Source of the DNA: Nonomuraea jabiensis
GTDB lineage: Bacteria > Actinomycetota > Actinomycetes > Streptosporangiales > Streptosporangiaceae
Direction of reading: 5' to 3'
DNA length: 64,000 nt
Assembly (NCBI RefSeq): GCF_014204795.1
Contig: NZ_JACHMB010000001.1
Location: 3,658,001 to 3,722,000, forward strand
Position numbers and translations under genes: made by a program. Positions within the stretch are counted from its first letter, which is position 1. Each line of letters starts with the position of its first letter. The notes under the pieces are model-generated. The model searched no databases, was not told where the DNA came from, and saw only the letters and a program-made list of their open reading frames with translations. Below, piece by piece: positions 44,123 through 52,607 of the stretch.

Positions 44123-44647
44123 ATGCAGTATGTCGATGTGGCGAGCAGACTGCTGCTGCTCACGGTGTTCGTGCTCGCGCTGGCGAGCAAGGTCTCCAGC
44201 CGCCGGGCCTGGAGCGAGTTCGTCCAGTCGATCAAGGCGATGGCCGTGATCGACAAGGCCAGGGCGCCGGCGGCCGCGACGGCGACGGCGGTGGCCGAGG
44301 CCGGTGTCATCGTGCTGGCCGCGGTCCCCCTGCGCTGGGCGGGATCGGCGTCGTTCGCGCTCGCGGCGGGGCTGCTCGGCTGCCTCACCGTCGCCGTCGT
44401 CATGGTGGTACGGAGGGGCGCCGCCGTCCCCTGCCGCTGCTTCGGCGCCTCCCGGACGCCCCTGAGCATGGCGCACGTGGCCCGCAACGGCATCCTCATC
44501 GCGGTGGCGCTGATCGGGCTGGCCGCGTCCTTGGTGAACGGCACCTTCGACCCGGCCATCGGCGCGATCGTCGGCGTCTTCGGCGCCGTGCTGGGCCTGC
44601 TCATGGCCCGGTGGGACGATCTCGTCTCGCTGCTCCGGACGACCTGA
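44123..44647 (+). CDS. MauE/DoxX-type redox membrane protein
   Basis: The 174-residue protein has four to five transmembrane helices and a C-x-C motif in PCRCFGASRTPLS near residue 112. The pattern matches the MauE family, DoxX-like membrane proteins that work with MauD to form disulfides in methylamine dehydrogenase. No methylamine dehydrogenase genes are here, but two thioredoxin-like/cysteine-rich peptide cassettes are, so it may feed oxidising or reducing equivalents to them. It starts at ATG 44123, divergent from SARP B, with an 86-bp shared promoter region. Confidence 0.8.
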   Translation: MQYVDVASRLLLLTVFVLALASKVSSRRAWSEFVQSIKAMAVIDKARAPAAATATAVAEAGVIVLAAVPLRWAGSASFALAAGLLGCLTVAVVMVVRRGAAVPCRCFGASRTPLSMAHVARNGILIAVALIGLAASLVNGTFDPAIGAIVGVFGAVLGLLMARWDDLVSLLRTT

Positions 44648-44663
44648 GCCGGCGGCGGCTCAC

Positions 44664-45551
44664 GTGGCGGGCTGGCGGGTGGCCGAGCGCGCGGTGCGCG
44701 CGAAGGGCGCGGGGCCCGGCGAGGACCGGGTGGTCGTCCTCGAGGACGACGGCGGTGTCCGCTGCGCGGCGGTGATCGACGGCGTCACCGACAAGTCCGG
44801 CCGCGACTACGGCGGGGCGAGCGGCGGGGCCCTGGCCGCCGACCGCGTCGCGCAGGCCCTCGCCACCCTGCCGGACGGCGTCACCGTGGCGGAGGCGGTC
44901 GCGGCCGTCTCGGCGGAGCTCATGGAGCTGCGCCGCAAGTGGTCCGTCGCCGGCGACGACCTTCTGGCGCCGGCCGCCGTCGCGGCGGTGGCGTGGCCGC
45001 GCCGGCGGCTGGTGTGGCGCGTGGGCGACGTCCACGTCGCCCTGGGTCACCGCGACGGCCGGTGGCGTCCTCACCCCGGCGGGAAGCTGATCGACACGGT
45101 GCTGGCCGGCGCCCGGGCCGCCTACCTCCACTGCCTGCTGCTGCAGGGCGAACACCCGCAGGAGCTGGCGGCCACCGACCCGGGACGGGCGCTGATCCGG
45201 CCGGTGCTGGAGCGCCAGGCTGTGCTGGCCAACCGGGAGGAAGCCGGTCCTTTCGGATTTGGCTTGCTGGACGGGCGGCCGGTCCCGGAGCGGTTCGTGG
45301 AGACGTTCGAGCTGGCGGAGGACGTGGACGAGGTGGTGCTGGCCTCGGACGGCTACCTCGGCCCGGCGCGGACCCTCGCGGCCGCCGAGGCGGAGCTCCG
45401 GGCGTCGTTACGGGCCGATCGGCTGCGCATCAGGGAACACCCGGCCACCAAGGCGATGGCGGCCGGCGCCGACAGTTTCGACGACCGGTCCTATGTGCGA
45501 GTGTTCCTCGGTTTCCCTCGTGACCGCGACTCATCGAGTCGGATATCGTGA
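44664..45551 (+). CDS. PP2C-like protein phosphatase family protein
   Basis: The 295-residue soluble protein shows the PP2C pattern: an N-terminal Asp motif (GPGEDRVVVLEDD), AAVIDGVTDKSG for the DG metal-binding motif, a central GDDLLAPAAVAAVAW region, VLASDGYL for the DG near the C-terminus and SFDDRSYVRVFL for the terminal DD. It probably dephosphorylates Ser/Thr-phosphorylated proteins with Mn2+/Mg2+. GTG 44664 begins 16 bp after the MauE-like gene, so the two may be co-transcribed. Its relation to the peptide cassettes is unknown. Confidence 0.75.
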   Translation: MAGWRVAERAVRAKGAGPGEDRVVVLEDDGGVRCAAVIDGVTDKSGRDYGGASGGALAADRVAQALATLPDGVTVAEAVAAVSAELMELRRKWSVAGDDLLAPAAVAAVAWPRRRLVWRVGDVHVALGHRDGRWRPHPGGKLIDTVLAGARAAYLHCLLLQGEHPQELAATDPGRALIRPVLERQAVLANREEAGPFGFGLLDGRPVPERFVETFELAEDVDEVVLASDGYLGPARTLAAAEAELRASLRADRLRIREHPATKAMAAGADSFDDRSYVRVFLGFPRDRDSSSRIS

Positions 45552-45599
45552 CCACGCTGCGTGAGCAGACCAGCTGCCCGCTCCCAACGAGGAGGACGC

Positions 45600-46232
45600 G
45601 TGAGCCCGCTACCGACGCGTATGGCGAATCGCTGGGAGAGGCGGCGACCGCTCATGCTGCCACCGGGGCAGGGCCGGCTCTACTGGCACGTTCTGCTGGG
45701 GGAGGACCCGCAGGCGCGGGCCATCGTCGAGGAGGCCCATGCTCGGCTGGCCGGCCTGGCGGGGCTCGATCTGGTGCCGCGGCGGTTCATCCACCTCACC
45801 ACGTTCGTCGCCGGATACTCGCACGAGATCACTGAGCGTCAGGTGACCGTGATGGCCGAGGAGGCGGCGGGCCAGCTCGCGCGGGTCGAGCCGATCACGG
45901 TCACGCTGGGGCGGGTGCTCTACCACCCCGAGGCGGTCGTGCTGGAGGCGCGGCCGGCCGAGCGGCTGCGGCCCCTGCTGGAAGCGGCGCGGTTCGCCAC
46001 GCGGGCGGCCACGGGCCGCGACGGCGTGCTCGCCCATGACACGTGGCTGCCGCACGTCACCGTGGCCTACAGCAACGCCGACGGCCCGGCGGCGCCCATC
46101 ATCCACGCGCTCGGGGAACGCCTTCCGGAGCGCGAGGTGACCATCCGCAGCATCCATGTCGTCAACCAGGACGGCCCGGAGACGGCATGGGACTGGCGAC
46201 CGGTGGCGGAGGTCCGGCTCGGCGCGTCGTGA
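45600..46232 (+). CDS. 2H phosphoesterase / 2'-5' RNA ligase family protein
   Basis: The 210-residue protein has two HxTx motifs, H-L-T-T in RRFIHLTTFVAGYS and H-V-T-V in WLPHVTVAYSN, which together form the active site of 2H phosphoesterases. Substrates may be 2',3'-cyclic phosphates, but the specific target is unknown. GTG 45600 has an excellent GAGGAGG site. It follows the PP2C-like gene by 48 bp. Confidence 0.85.
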   Translation: MSPLPTRMANRWERRRPLMLPPGQGRLYWHVLLGEDPQARAIVEEAHARLAGLAGLDLVPRRFIHLTTFVAGYSHEITERQVTVMAEEAAGQLARVEPITVTLGRVLYHPEAVVLEARPAERLRPLLEAARFATRAATGRDGVLAHDTWLPHVTVAYSNADGPAAPIIHALGERLPEREVTIRSIHVVNQDGPETAWDWRPVAEVRLGAS

Positions 46233-46363
46233 GCGCCCCCCAGACCTTCGAGGACGCGTGGGTGCTCGGGCGTCCCGCCGCTGATCGCCCGGCTGTTCCC
46301 CGAGACGTCACAGACCGCCCTGCTCGCCCGCTTCAGCAACCGCCTCAACGCGGTCTCGCCACG

Positions 46364-47254
46364 CTAGATCAGCTGCCGGAGCACCTCGTCGACCGGGGTG
46401 GCGCCGACGCCGAGGATCTTCTCGGTCTCTGAGTAGTCGAGGACGAGCGGGTGGCCCGGCTTGGTGAGCACTTCGTGCATCTCCCCCCACAACGGATCGG
46501 TGATCCCGAGCAGGGTCAGGTCGCGTTCCGTCATCTGCTCCAGCCGCGGCGCCGGCGCCCCCGCGAGGTCCGCGAGCCGCCGCGCCAGTTCCCGCACCGA
46601 CAGGGTCGCGGTGGGCACGTGCCAGGCCCTGCCGTACGCCTGCTCCTCCCGGCTCGCGGCGACCAGCGTGCGCGCGGTGTCGTCGATCGCCGAGTAACTG
46701 TGCGGAACGTCGAGTTCCTGCGGCACCAGGGCGAGCCTGCCTTCCAGCACGGGCCGCTGCACCAGGAGGCTGAACACCGAGAAGGCGCCGGCGCCGTAGA
46801 ACTGGGCGGCCCGCACCTCGGTGACCTTCACCCCTGAGGCGGCGGCCTCCTCCCACGCCCGCGCCCTGGCCCGCCCCTTGGGCCCGGTCGCCATCAGGGG
46901 GAAGTGGGGGGTGATCGGCCCGTCCACCGGCCCGTAGCCGTAGATGTTGCCGAGCATGACGTACGCGGCCCCGGTCCGCCGGACCGCGGTGAGCAGCGAC
47001 GCCGACAGGATCGGAAGCAGCTCGGGCCAGGTGTGGTAGGGCGGCACGGCGGTGGTGAACAGCGTGTCCGCCCCTTCGGCCAGCTCGGTGAGCCGGTCGG
47101 TGTCGGTCGCGTCCGCGGCGACCCTCTCGACGAGCGGGTGGTCGGGCCCGCCGCCCGTGCGGCTGATCATCCGTACCCGCTCGCCGTCCTCGGCCAGCAG
47201 CAGAGCGGTCTTCGACGCGGTGGCTCCGCGACCCACGATCACATGAGATTTCAT
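46364..47254 (-). CDS. NAD-dependent epimerase/dehydratase family protein
   Basis: The 296-residue Rossmann-fold protein of the extended SDR type has an N-terminal nucleotide-binding segment HVIVGRGATASKTALLL (a G-x-G-x-x-A variant), NIYGYGPVDGPITPH around the position of the YxxxK region, and VPHSYSAIDDTARTLV. The classical catalytic Tyr-x-x-x-Lys is not obvious, so it may be a reductase-like or NmrA-type member. It is divergent from a GlxA-type regulator across a 71-bp gap with an inverted repeat, and is a likely target of that regulator. Confidence 0.8.
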   Translation of the reverse strand: MKSHVIVGRGATASKTALLLAEDGERVRMISRTGGGPDHPLVERVAADATDTDRLTELAEGADTLFTTAVPPYHTWPELLPILSASLLTAVRRTGAAYVMLGNIYGYGPVDGPITPHFPLMATGPKGRARARAWEEAAASGVKVTEVRAAQFYGAGAFSVFSLLVQRPVLEGRLALVPQELDVPHSYSAIDDTARTLVAASREEQAYGRAWHVPTATLSVRELARRLADLAGAPAPRLEQMTERDLTLLGITDPLWGEMHEVLTKPGHPLVLDYSETEKILGVGATPVDEVLRQLI

Positions 47255-47283
47255 GATGACCACCGTGCCGACCTGCGACCCCG

Positions 47284-47305
47284 TGGCATAGTGGCCAGAA
47301 TGCCA
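47284..47305. promoter_or_regulatory. Inverted repeat TGGCAT-N10-ATGCCA, candidate operator
   Basis: The 6-bp arms are exact inverted complements with centres about one and a half helical turns apart. They sit in the 71-bp gap between the epimerase and GlxA-type regulator starts, 21 bp upstream of the regulator ATG. This fits control by the regulator itself. Evidence is sequence symmetry and position only. Confidence 0.5.
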
Positions 47306-47325
47306 ACTATCCGGAGGATCTGGCC

Positions 47326-48255
47326 ATGCACCGCCTCGCCGCAGTGATCGTCCCTCCCGTGCTGGGGTTCGACGTCTCGATCCCGCTCATGGTGTTCAAC
47401 AGCGTCCCCCACTACGACGTACGCGTCTGCACGGCGCGGCCCGGCCCCGTGCCGACCGTCGGGGGTCCCGACGTGGTGGTGGCGCACGGACTGGAGGCGC
47501 TGGAGGACGCCGAGACGGTGATCGCGGTCGGCAGCGGCGGCGAGCAGGCTCCCCCGGAGGTCCTCGACGCCCTGCGCAAGGCCGCGGCCGGCGGGGCGCG
47601 GATCGCCTCGCTGTGCACGGGTGCGTTCGTGCTGGCCCAGGCCGGCCTGCTCGACGGGCGCCGCGCCACCACCCACTGGGGGCTGGCCGGCGACCTCGCC
47701 GCCCGCTTCCCCTTGATCGACGTGCGGCCCGACGTCCTGTTCGTCGAGGACGACGGCATCTTCACCTCGGCGGGCGCCGCGGCCGCCATCGACCTGTGCC
47801 TGCACCTGATCAGGCTCGACTACGGGGCGGCGGTGGCCAACACTGCTGCCCGGCTCGCGGTCGTCTCACCCGTACGGCCGGGCGGGCAGGCCCAGTTCAT
47901 CGAGACCCCGCTGCCTCCCGAGCGCGGCACCTCGCTCGCGCCCACCCGGGCCTGGGCGCTGGAGCACCTCGACCGCCCGCTCACCCTGGCCGACCTGGCC
48001 CGCCACGCCAGGATCAGCGTGCGCACCCTGACCAGGCGCTTCCACGCCGAGACCGGGCTGAGCCCGCTCCAGTGGCTGCTGCACCGGCGCGTCGACCGGG
48101 CCAGGGAGCTGCTGGAGACCACCGGACTGCCGATGGACCAGGTGGCCGGGCGGAGCGGCCTGGGCAGCGCCGACTCTCTCCGCAAACACCTGATCAGCCG
48201 GGTCGGCCTCACTCCCACGGCCTACCGCGCGAGTTTCACCCGGGTAAATGGCTGA
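47326..48255 (+). CDS. GlxA-family transcriptional regulator (DJ-1/PfpI + AraC)
   Basis: The 309-residue protein has an N-terminal DJ-1/PfpI domain (GFDVSIPLMVFN; nucleophile-elbow ASLCTGAFVLAQAGLL with Cys; ATTHWG) and a C-terminal AraC pair of helix-turn-helices (LTLADLARHARISVRTLTRR, then LLETTGLPMDQVAGRSGLGS). GlxA-type proteins regulate nearby catabolic or stress genes, often after sensing a small molecule in the DJ-1 domain. ATG 47326 has GGAGG at about 10 nt. It is divergent from the epimerase gene. Confidence 0.9.
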   Translation: MHRLAAVIVPPVLGFDVSIPLMVFNSVPHYDVRVCTARPGPVPTVGGPDVVVAHGLEALEDAETVIAVGSGGEQAPPEVLDALRKAAAGGARIASLCTGAFVLAQAGLLDGRRATTHWGLAGDLAARFPLIDVRPDVLFVEDDGIFTSAGAAAAIDLCLHLIRLDYGAAVANTAARLAVVSPVRPGGQAQFIETPLPPERGTSLAPTRAWALEHLDRPLTLADLARHARISVRTLTRRFHAETGLSPLQWLLHRRVDRARELLETTGLPMDQVAGRSGLGSADSLRKHLISRVGLTPTAYRASFTRVNG

Positions 48256-48528
48256 TCAGAGGAACAGTATTCGTCGCGGATTTCCATCGGATTCCACGAT
48301 GGCCAGCTCGTGCCCCTGCGCGAGTTGATCCTCGACGAATTTCCAGATGGTGATGGCGCGGCGGATCGCCTCGGTGAACGACAGGCCCTTGCGCTCGGCC
48401 AGCGCCTTGAACGTCTGCGCGGTTTCGTGGCTCAGATTGACGGACAGCCGGACGAAATTGCTGTTGTCGTTGCTCCTTTCTTGCTCGAGCCTGGTGTCCT
48501 TGCCGGTGGACTCACGCGTCATGGTCAT
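48256..48528 (-). CDS. Ribbon-helix-helix (CopG-like) DNA-binding protein
   Basis: The 90-residue protein has the ribbon-helix-helix pattern NFVRLSVNLSHETAQTFKAL then AERKGLSFTEAIRRAI, in which the strand and two helices form a dimeric DNA-binding fold. Such proteins are antitoxins or small repressors. No toxin gene is adjacent, so it may be a stand-alone regulator. ATG 48528 has AGGAG 5-9 nt upstream (two in-frame ATG codons are close together). It ends at the base after the convergent GlxA-type gene. Confidence 0.82.
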   Translation of the reverse strand: MTMTRESTGKDTRLEQERSNDNSNFVRLSVNLSHETAQTFKALAERKGLSFTEAIRRAITIWKFVEDQLAQGHELAIVESDGNPRRILFL

Positions 48529-48810
48529 GTCTCCTGGCCCTGGGGGGTAGGGGGCAAGCGGAGTAGAGAGCGGGATGCTCCGTTGGTGCATGCTTTTTAT
48601 ACACGCTGACCTGCCGTGGAGACCGGGTCCGATCCCTGTCGAGTGTTGTCCTGTCACACCTTGACGAAAGAACGTTATACCGGCGCGGAAACTTATCCGC
48701 CTGCGGCTTATACATGGTTAATTCTGGCAAATGGCGTGCGTCCTGTCATCATGAAATGTGGGCTAAAGCATGCTCGAATTCCACAGGCCCCTAAGAAGGC
48801 GTTCAAATAG

Positions 48811-49314
48811 CTATTGGGGGCTCAGGCCGTCCAGAAGTGACAACCAGGTGCGATCAGGGCAGACGCGGGTGATCTCCGTGGGTGAGAGCCAGTCCGCCCT
48901 GGTGCTCTCCGAGCCGGCCGGCGGATGGGTCGGCCGGCCCGGATGCGGGAGACGGGCCCTGAACATCACCATGTACGTCAGCGGCGCGTAGCGGTAGCCG
49001 GCGGGGGCCGCGTCCAGCAGCTCGATGCGCTGCCAGGCGAAGGCGGACAGCTCGGTGGCCGGCAGGCGCAGGCCGGTCTCCTCATACAGCTCCCTGGCCG
49101 CGGCGTCGAGGGCCGTCTCGCCGGGTTCGAGGTGGCCGCCGGGGATGTCCCACCCGCGGCCCTCCTCGTCCACGCACGTCATGAGCGTCCTGCCGGTCCG
49201 GTCCGAGACGAACGCGAACGCCGACGTGGTCTTGTCCAGCGGCGGGAGGGCCGGGGACAGGATCACGTCCAGGCGATGGCGTACGGGGATCCAGGGGACC
49301 GTCAGATGATTCAT
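48811..49314 (-). CDS. Nudix hydrolase
   Basis: The 167-residue protein contains a full Nudix box, G-G-H-L-E-P-G-E-T-A-L-D then AAARELYEETGL (pattern GX5EX7REUXEEXGU), which binds Mg2+ and hydrolyses nucleoside diphosphate-linked compounds. The upstream strand region (FVSDRTGRTLMTCVDEEGRG) and the downstream variable region are normal. The substrate is unknown. It ends near an AT-rich 282-bp gap (48529-48810) in which I see no gene. It starts 12 bp after the ABC permease gene stop and could be co-transcribed. Confidence 0.9.
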   Translation of the reverse strand: MNHLTVPWIPVRHRLDVILSPALPPLDKTTSAFAFVSDRTGRTLMTCVDEEGRGWDIPGGHLEPGETALDAAARELYEETGLRLPATELSAFAWQRIELLDAAPAGYRYAPLTYMVMFRARLPHPGRPTHPPAGSESTRADWLSPTEITRVCPDRTWLSLLDGLSPQ

Positions 49315-49326
49315 CCTTCAAGGGTC

Positions 49327-50070
49327 TCAGACACCCCGGCGCATGGCCCGGTTGCCCAGATACAGGCCGATCGCGGCTATCGCGCAGGCGGCGGCGGTCC
49401 CGTACAGGATCGAAGGGCTTGTCAGGTTTCCGGAGAAGAGGGCTCGCTGGGCCTCGACGATGTACGTGACCGGATTGACGTACCCGATCGTCCGCAGCCA
49501 CGCCGGAGCCGTCTCCATGGGGAGCAGCACCCCCGAGAGGAGGAGCAGCGGGAACATGACCGACTGGCTGACGACGTAGAAGAGCGTGCCGCTGGGCGCC
49601 GACTTGATGGCCAGCACGAACGAGAGCGAGCCCAGGCCGACGCCGAAGACGACCAGCTGCGCCAGGCCCGCCAGGACGCCCGCCGGATACAGCTCGAAGC
49701 CCAGCGGGACGGCCAGCACGATGATCAGGACGGCCTGGGCCAGCAGCACGATCATGGTCTTCATCGTCCGGCCCACCAGCATCGCCGTGCGGTTCAGAGG
49801 GGTGACCATCAGACGTTCCAGCGAGCCGCCGATCAGCTCGACCAGCAAGGTGTAGCCGGAGGACATGGGGCCCGTCAGGCACATCATGACCAGGATCCCC
49901 GGCACGAACCACTGCCACGACGACCCGACCGCCCCGTCCAGCAGCGACCCGAACAGGAACAGGAACAGCAGCGGCTGCCCCATCTCGAACAGCAGCCCGA
50001 CCGAGTCGCGCACGACCGGCCTGAACTCCCGCGAGAAGACGGTGGCGGTGTCACGAAAGAATGTCGTCAT
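49327..50070 (-). CDS. ABC-2 type transporter permease (DrrB-like)
   Basis: The 247-residue membrane protein has about six transmembrane helices with the ABC-2 pattern (GSSWQWFVPGILVMMCLTGP; ERLMVTPLNRTAMLVGRTMK). It overlaps the ATPase gene by 20 bp, so the two form one transporter similar to DrrAB-type multidrug or lipid exporters. The substrate is unknown. Confidence 0.88.
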   Translation of the reverse strand: MTTFFRDTATVFSREFRPVVRDSVGLLFEMGQPLLFLFLFGSLLDGAVGSSWQWFVPGILVMMCLTGPMSSGYTLLVELIGGSLERLMVTPLNRTAMLVGRTMKTMIVLLAQAVLIIVLAVPLGFELYPAGVLAGLAQLVVFGVGLGSLSFVLAIKSAPSGTLFYVVSQSVMFPLLLLSGVLLPMETAPAWLRTIGYVNPVTYIVEAQRALFSGNLTSPSILYGTAAACAIAAIGLYLGNRAMRRGV

Positions 50071-50995
50071 CGGTGAGGCTTCTCCCGGTAAGAGCGAGGA
50101 ACACGTCGTCGAGCGTCGGACGGATGGTCTCGGCGGTGGTGACCTTGATGCCGGAGCCGTCCAGGGTTCTGAGGTAGTCGGGGAGCGCGGCGGCGGCGTT
50201 GGGGACGCGCAGGCGCACGGCGGTGCCCTCGGCGACGCCCCCGCCGCCGAGCTCGGCGGCCCTGCGCGCCTCCTCCTCCGTGCTGGTGGTGATCGTGATG
50301 TGGTCGCCGGCGAGGTCGTTCTTGAGCTGCTCGGCGGTGCCGTCCGCGATGATCCGGCCGTTGTCGATGATCACCACACGTTCGGCCATGTTGTCGGCTT
50401 CCTCCAGGTAGTGGGTGGTCAGGACCAGCGTCGTCCCGTACGTCTCCCGCAGCCGGAGGATGTGCTGCCAGATGTCGGCGCGGCTCTTCGGATCGAGGCC
50501 GGTCGAGGGCTCGTCGAGGAAGAGCAGGCCGGGACGGTGGATGAGGCCGAGCGCGATGTCCAGGCGGCGGCGCTGGCCGCCCGAGAGCGTGCCGGGGCGC
50601 CGCTTGGCCAGCGCTCTGAGGTCGAGCAGGTCGAGCAGCTCCTCGGCGCGGGCGGCCGCCTGCCTGGCGTCCAGGCCGTAGCAGCGGCCCTGGGTGACGA
50701 GCTCGTCGCGGACGAGGAAGTTCTCGCCCGCGCTGTTGCGCTGGCCCACGTAGCCGATGCGGGCACGCACGCCCGCCGGGTCCTTGGCCACGTCGTGGCC
50801 CGCCACCATGGCGGTGCCCGAGGTGGGCGGCAGGAGGGTCGTGAGCATGCGCAGGGTGGTGGACTTGCCCGCGCCGTTGGGCCCCAGGAAGGCGACGAGC
50901 TGGCCGGCCTCCACCTCCAGGTCGATGCCGCGTACGGCTTCCACACGCTCCTTCTTGACTTTGAACACTCGGGTCAGTTCCCGGGCATGGATCAT
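50051..50995 (-). CDS. ABC transporter ATP-binding protein (DrrA-like)
   Basis: The 314-residue ATPase has Walker A GPNGAGKST, Q-loop YVGQRNS, signature LSGGQRRRLDIALGL, Walker B LLFLDEPSTGLD and switch His in LTTHYLEEADNMAER. The C-terminal extension (about 235-314) with a conserved TIRPTLDDVFLALTGRSL is the DrrA-type regulatory tail. With the overlapping permease it forms an export system. A daunorubicin-type substrate is only a family name, not evidence. Confidence 0.9.
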   Translation of the reverse strand: MIHARELTRVFKVKKERVEAVRGIDLEVEAGQLVAFLGPNGAGKSTTLRMLTTLLPPTSGTAMVAGHDVAKDPAGVRARIGYVGQRNSAGENFLVRDELVTQGRCYGLDARQAAARAEELLDLLDLRALAKRRPGTLSGGQRRRLDIALGLIHRPGLLFLDEPSTGLDPKSRADIWQHILRLRETYGTTLVLTTHYLEEADNMAERVVIIDNGRIIADGTAEQLKNDLAGDHITITTSTEEEARRAAELGGGGVAEGTAVRLRVPNAAAALPDYLRTLDGSGIKVTTAETIRPTLDDVFLALTGRSLTDDDILS

Positions 50996-51224
50996 GGTCT
51001 GCCTCTCCGGGCATGGCGAAATAACCCCTGGTCGGGGGCGCGATTGAGGATCGAATTAAGTTTGTGCAGGTTCAATCCGGTTTGGCAAACGCGAATGTCA
51101 CGTTCATAAACCCCTCCTACCTGCGGAAACGCCGTTCCTGGCGGTGGCCCGCAACGGTGGATTTCGGGGCGCTGAGGTGCGGTTTTCCGGGTGTTGCGAA
51201 GATTTCCGGCCGAGGCGTGCGCTC

Positions 51225-51410
51225 GGGCTGCCGGTCTTCAGCAAGGACGACCTCAAGGAGACGCTGGCCGACATGCTCGAACGGCCGCCCGGCGTGGGCG
51301 AGCGGGAGTGGAGCAGGCGGCTGGGCGCGGCCGCCGGGGAGAGCATGTGGACGCTGCTGGCGAGCGCCAGGCGGGGCGCGGTGCTGGAGAGCCCATGGCC
51401 GGCGCTGGGA
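51225..51410 (+). pseudogene. Remnant of an AAA/P-loop kinase-like ATPase
   Basis: The frame encodes GLPVFSKDDLKETLADMLER and WSRRLGAAAGESMWTLLASA followed by GAVLESPW. This resembles the region just after the P-loop in actinomycete zeta-toxin/kinase-like AAA proteins. The Walker A itself and the C-terminal half are missing. The open frame runs on to 51491 but the sequence after about 51411 no longer resembles the family. Confidence 0.45.
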
Positions 51411-51487
51411 GTGGGGACGATCTTTTGGGTCGATACCTCAAAAACAGTCGATATTTCGGGACTTGCGGGGTTGTATCAGGCTCCGCA

Positions 51488-52504
51488 ATGATCTCCCGCG
51501 TGAAAAGTCTGTGGGTAATTGCGGTAATTGCCGCCTTAGGTATGGGTGGAGTCGCGGAGGCGGCCGACGGCGTTCCCGGGGTCGACGTCAGTAACTGGAC
51601 GGGCGACGTCGACTGGGGAAGCGTGGCCTCCGGGGGCGCGAAGTTCGCGTTCGTCCAGGCCACCGAGGGGACGAACTACCGCAACCCACGTTTCGACGCC
51701 CAGTACGGCGGCGCCGCCGGGGCCGGGCTGATCCGGGGCGCATATCACTTTGCGCAACCACACGAATCCGATGGGGCGGCCCAGGCCGACTATTTCCTGC
51801 AGAACGGTGGCAACTGGATCAGCGACGGTCAAACGCTGCCCGGAGTGCTCGATATCGAGGACAACCCGTACAAGGACAAGAACGGCAAGAACAACTGCTA
51901 CGACCTGTCCACCGAGGACATGGTCACCTGGATCAAGGACTTCACCAAGAAGTACCACGAGGCCACCGGCCGCCGCGCGATCATCTACACCACCACGAGC
52001 TGGTGGCAGACCTGCACGGGGAACTCCGCCGCGTTCAAGTCGAACCCGCTCTGGCTCGCCCGCTGGGGTGACGACCCCGGCGAGCTGCCGAAGAGCTGGA
52101 AGAGGCACACATTCTGGCAGTCGGCGGAGAAGGGCACGCTGGCCGGCGGGCAGAACTCGTTCAACGGCTCGGAGTCGCAGCTCAAGGAGCTGGCCAACCC
52201 GCCGGCCGAGGTGACGGTCTCGGGCGCGGCCCGGAACCGGAAGACGTACACGGTCACCGTCTCGAACACCGGCCCGCACCCGGTCAAGGACGTCAAGGTG
52301 TCGGGGCGGGCGTTCGGCGGGCAGCGCGTGGTGAAGGCGCCCGGGTGCAAGTTCAGCGGCACGGCGGTGCTGTGCCAGGTGGGGGAGCTGACGCGGGGGC
52401 AGAAGGCGACGTTCACGATCACCACGAAGCCGTCCAGGTCGAAGGGCACGGTCGGGCTGAACATCACCGTGGGCTCCGTGAAACTGACCCTCAAGGCCCG
52501 CTGA
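51488..52504 (+). CDS. Secreted GH25 lysozyme (muramidase)
   Basis: The 338-residue protein has a signal peptide (core VKSLWVIAVIAALGMGGVAEA), a GH25 catalytic domain (about 30-235) with GVDVSNWTGDVDW carrying the first catalytic Asp and PGVLDIEDNP carrying the second acidic pair, and a C-terminal beta-sandwich-like domain (about 240-338) with two cysteines and a CARDB/DUF11-like pattern. GH25 enzymes cleave the beta-1,4 bond between MurNAc and GlcNAc. ATG 51488 begins the signal peptide. An NlpC/P60 hydrolase follows 103 bp later, so both are cell-wall hydrolases. Confidence 0.88.
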   Translation: MISRVKSLWVIAVIAALGMGGVAEAADGVPGVDVSNWTGDVDWGSVASGGAKFAFVQATEGTNYRNPRFDAQYGGAAGAGLIRGAYHFAQPHESDGAAQADYFLQNGGNWISDGQTLPGVLDIEDNPYKDKNGKNNCYDLSTEDMVTWIKDFTKKYHEATGRRAIIYTTTSWWQTCTGNSAAFKSNPLWLARWGDDPGELPKSWKRHTFWQSAEKGTLAGGQNSFNGSESQLKELANPPAEVTVSGAARNRKTYTVTVSNTGPHPVKDVKVSGRAFGGQRVVKAPGCKFSGTAVLCQVGELTRGQKATFTITTKPSRSKGTVGLNITVGSVKLTLKAR

Positions 52505-52607
52505 CGCCTGCCCCGGCCCCGAAAGCGGCCGGGTCCGCGGGGCGGCATGAATTCCCATGAGGCAGGATGGCCCAAAGGGCCATTGAGCTTGTCGGGGGCG
52601 GGACGGT

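Noticed and set aside
46269..46367. Short plus-strand frame with PPLIARLFPETSQTALLARF
   Set aside because: It is only about 32 codons, has no clear start or ribosome binding site, and overlaps the end of the epimerase gene. It may be a remnant but I cannot name the family.
48529..48810. Possible toxin gene partner of the ribbon-helix-helix protein
   Set aside because: The AT-rich gap has no ORF with a ribosome binding site, and the Nudix gene beyond it is not a toxin family. The region is better explained as promoter sequence.
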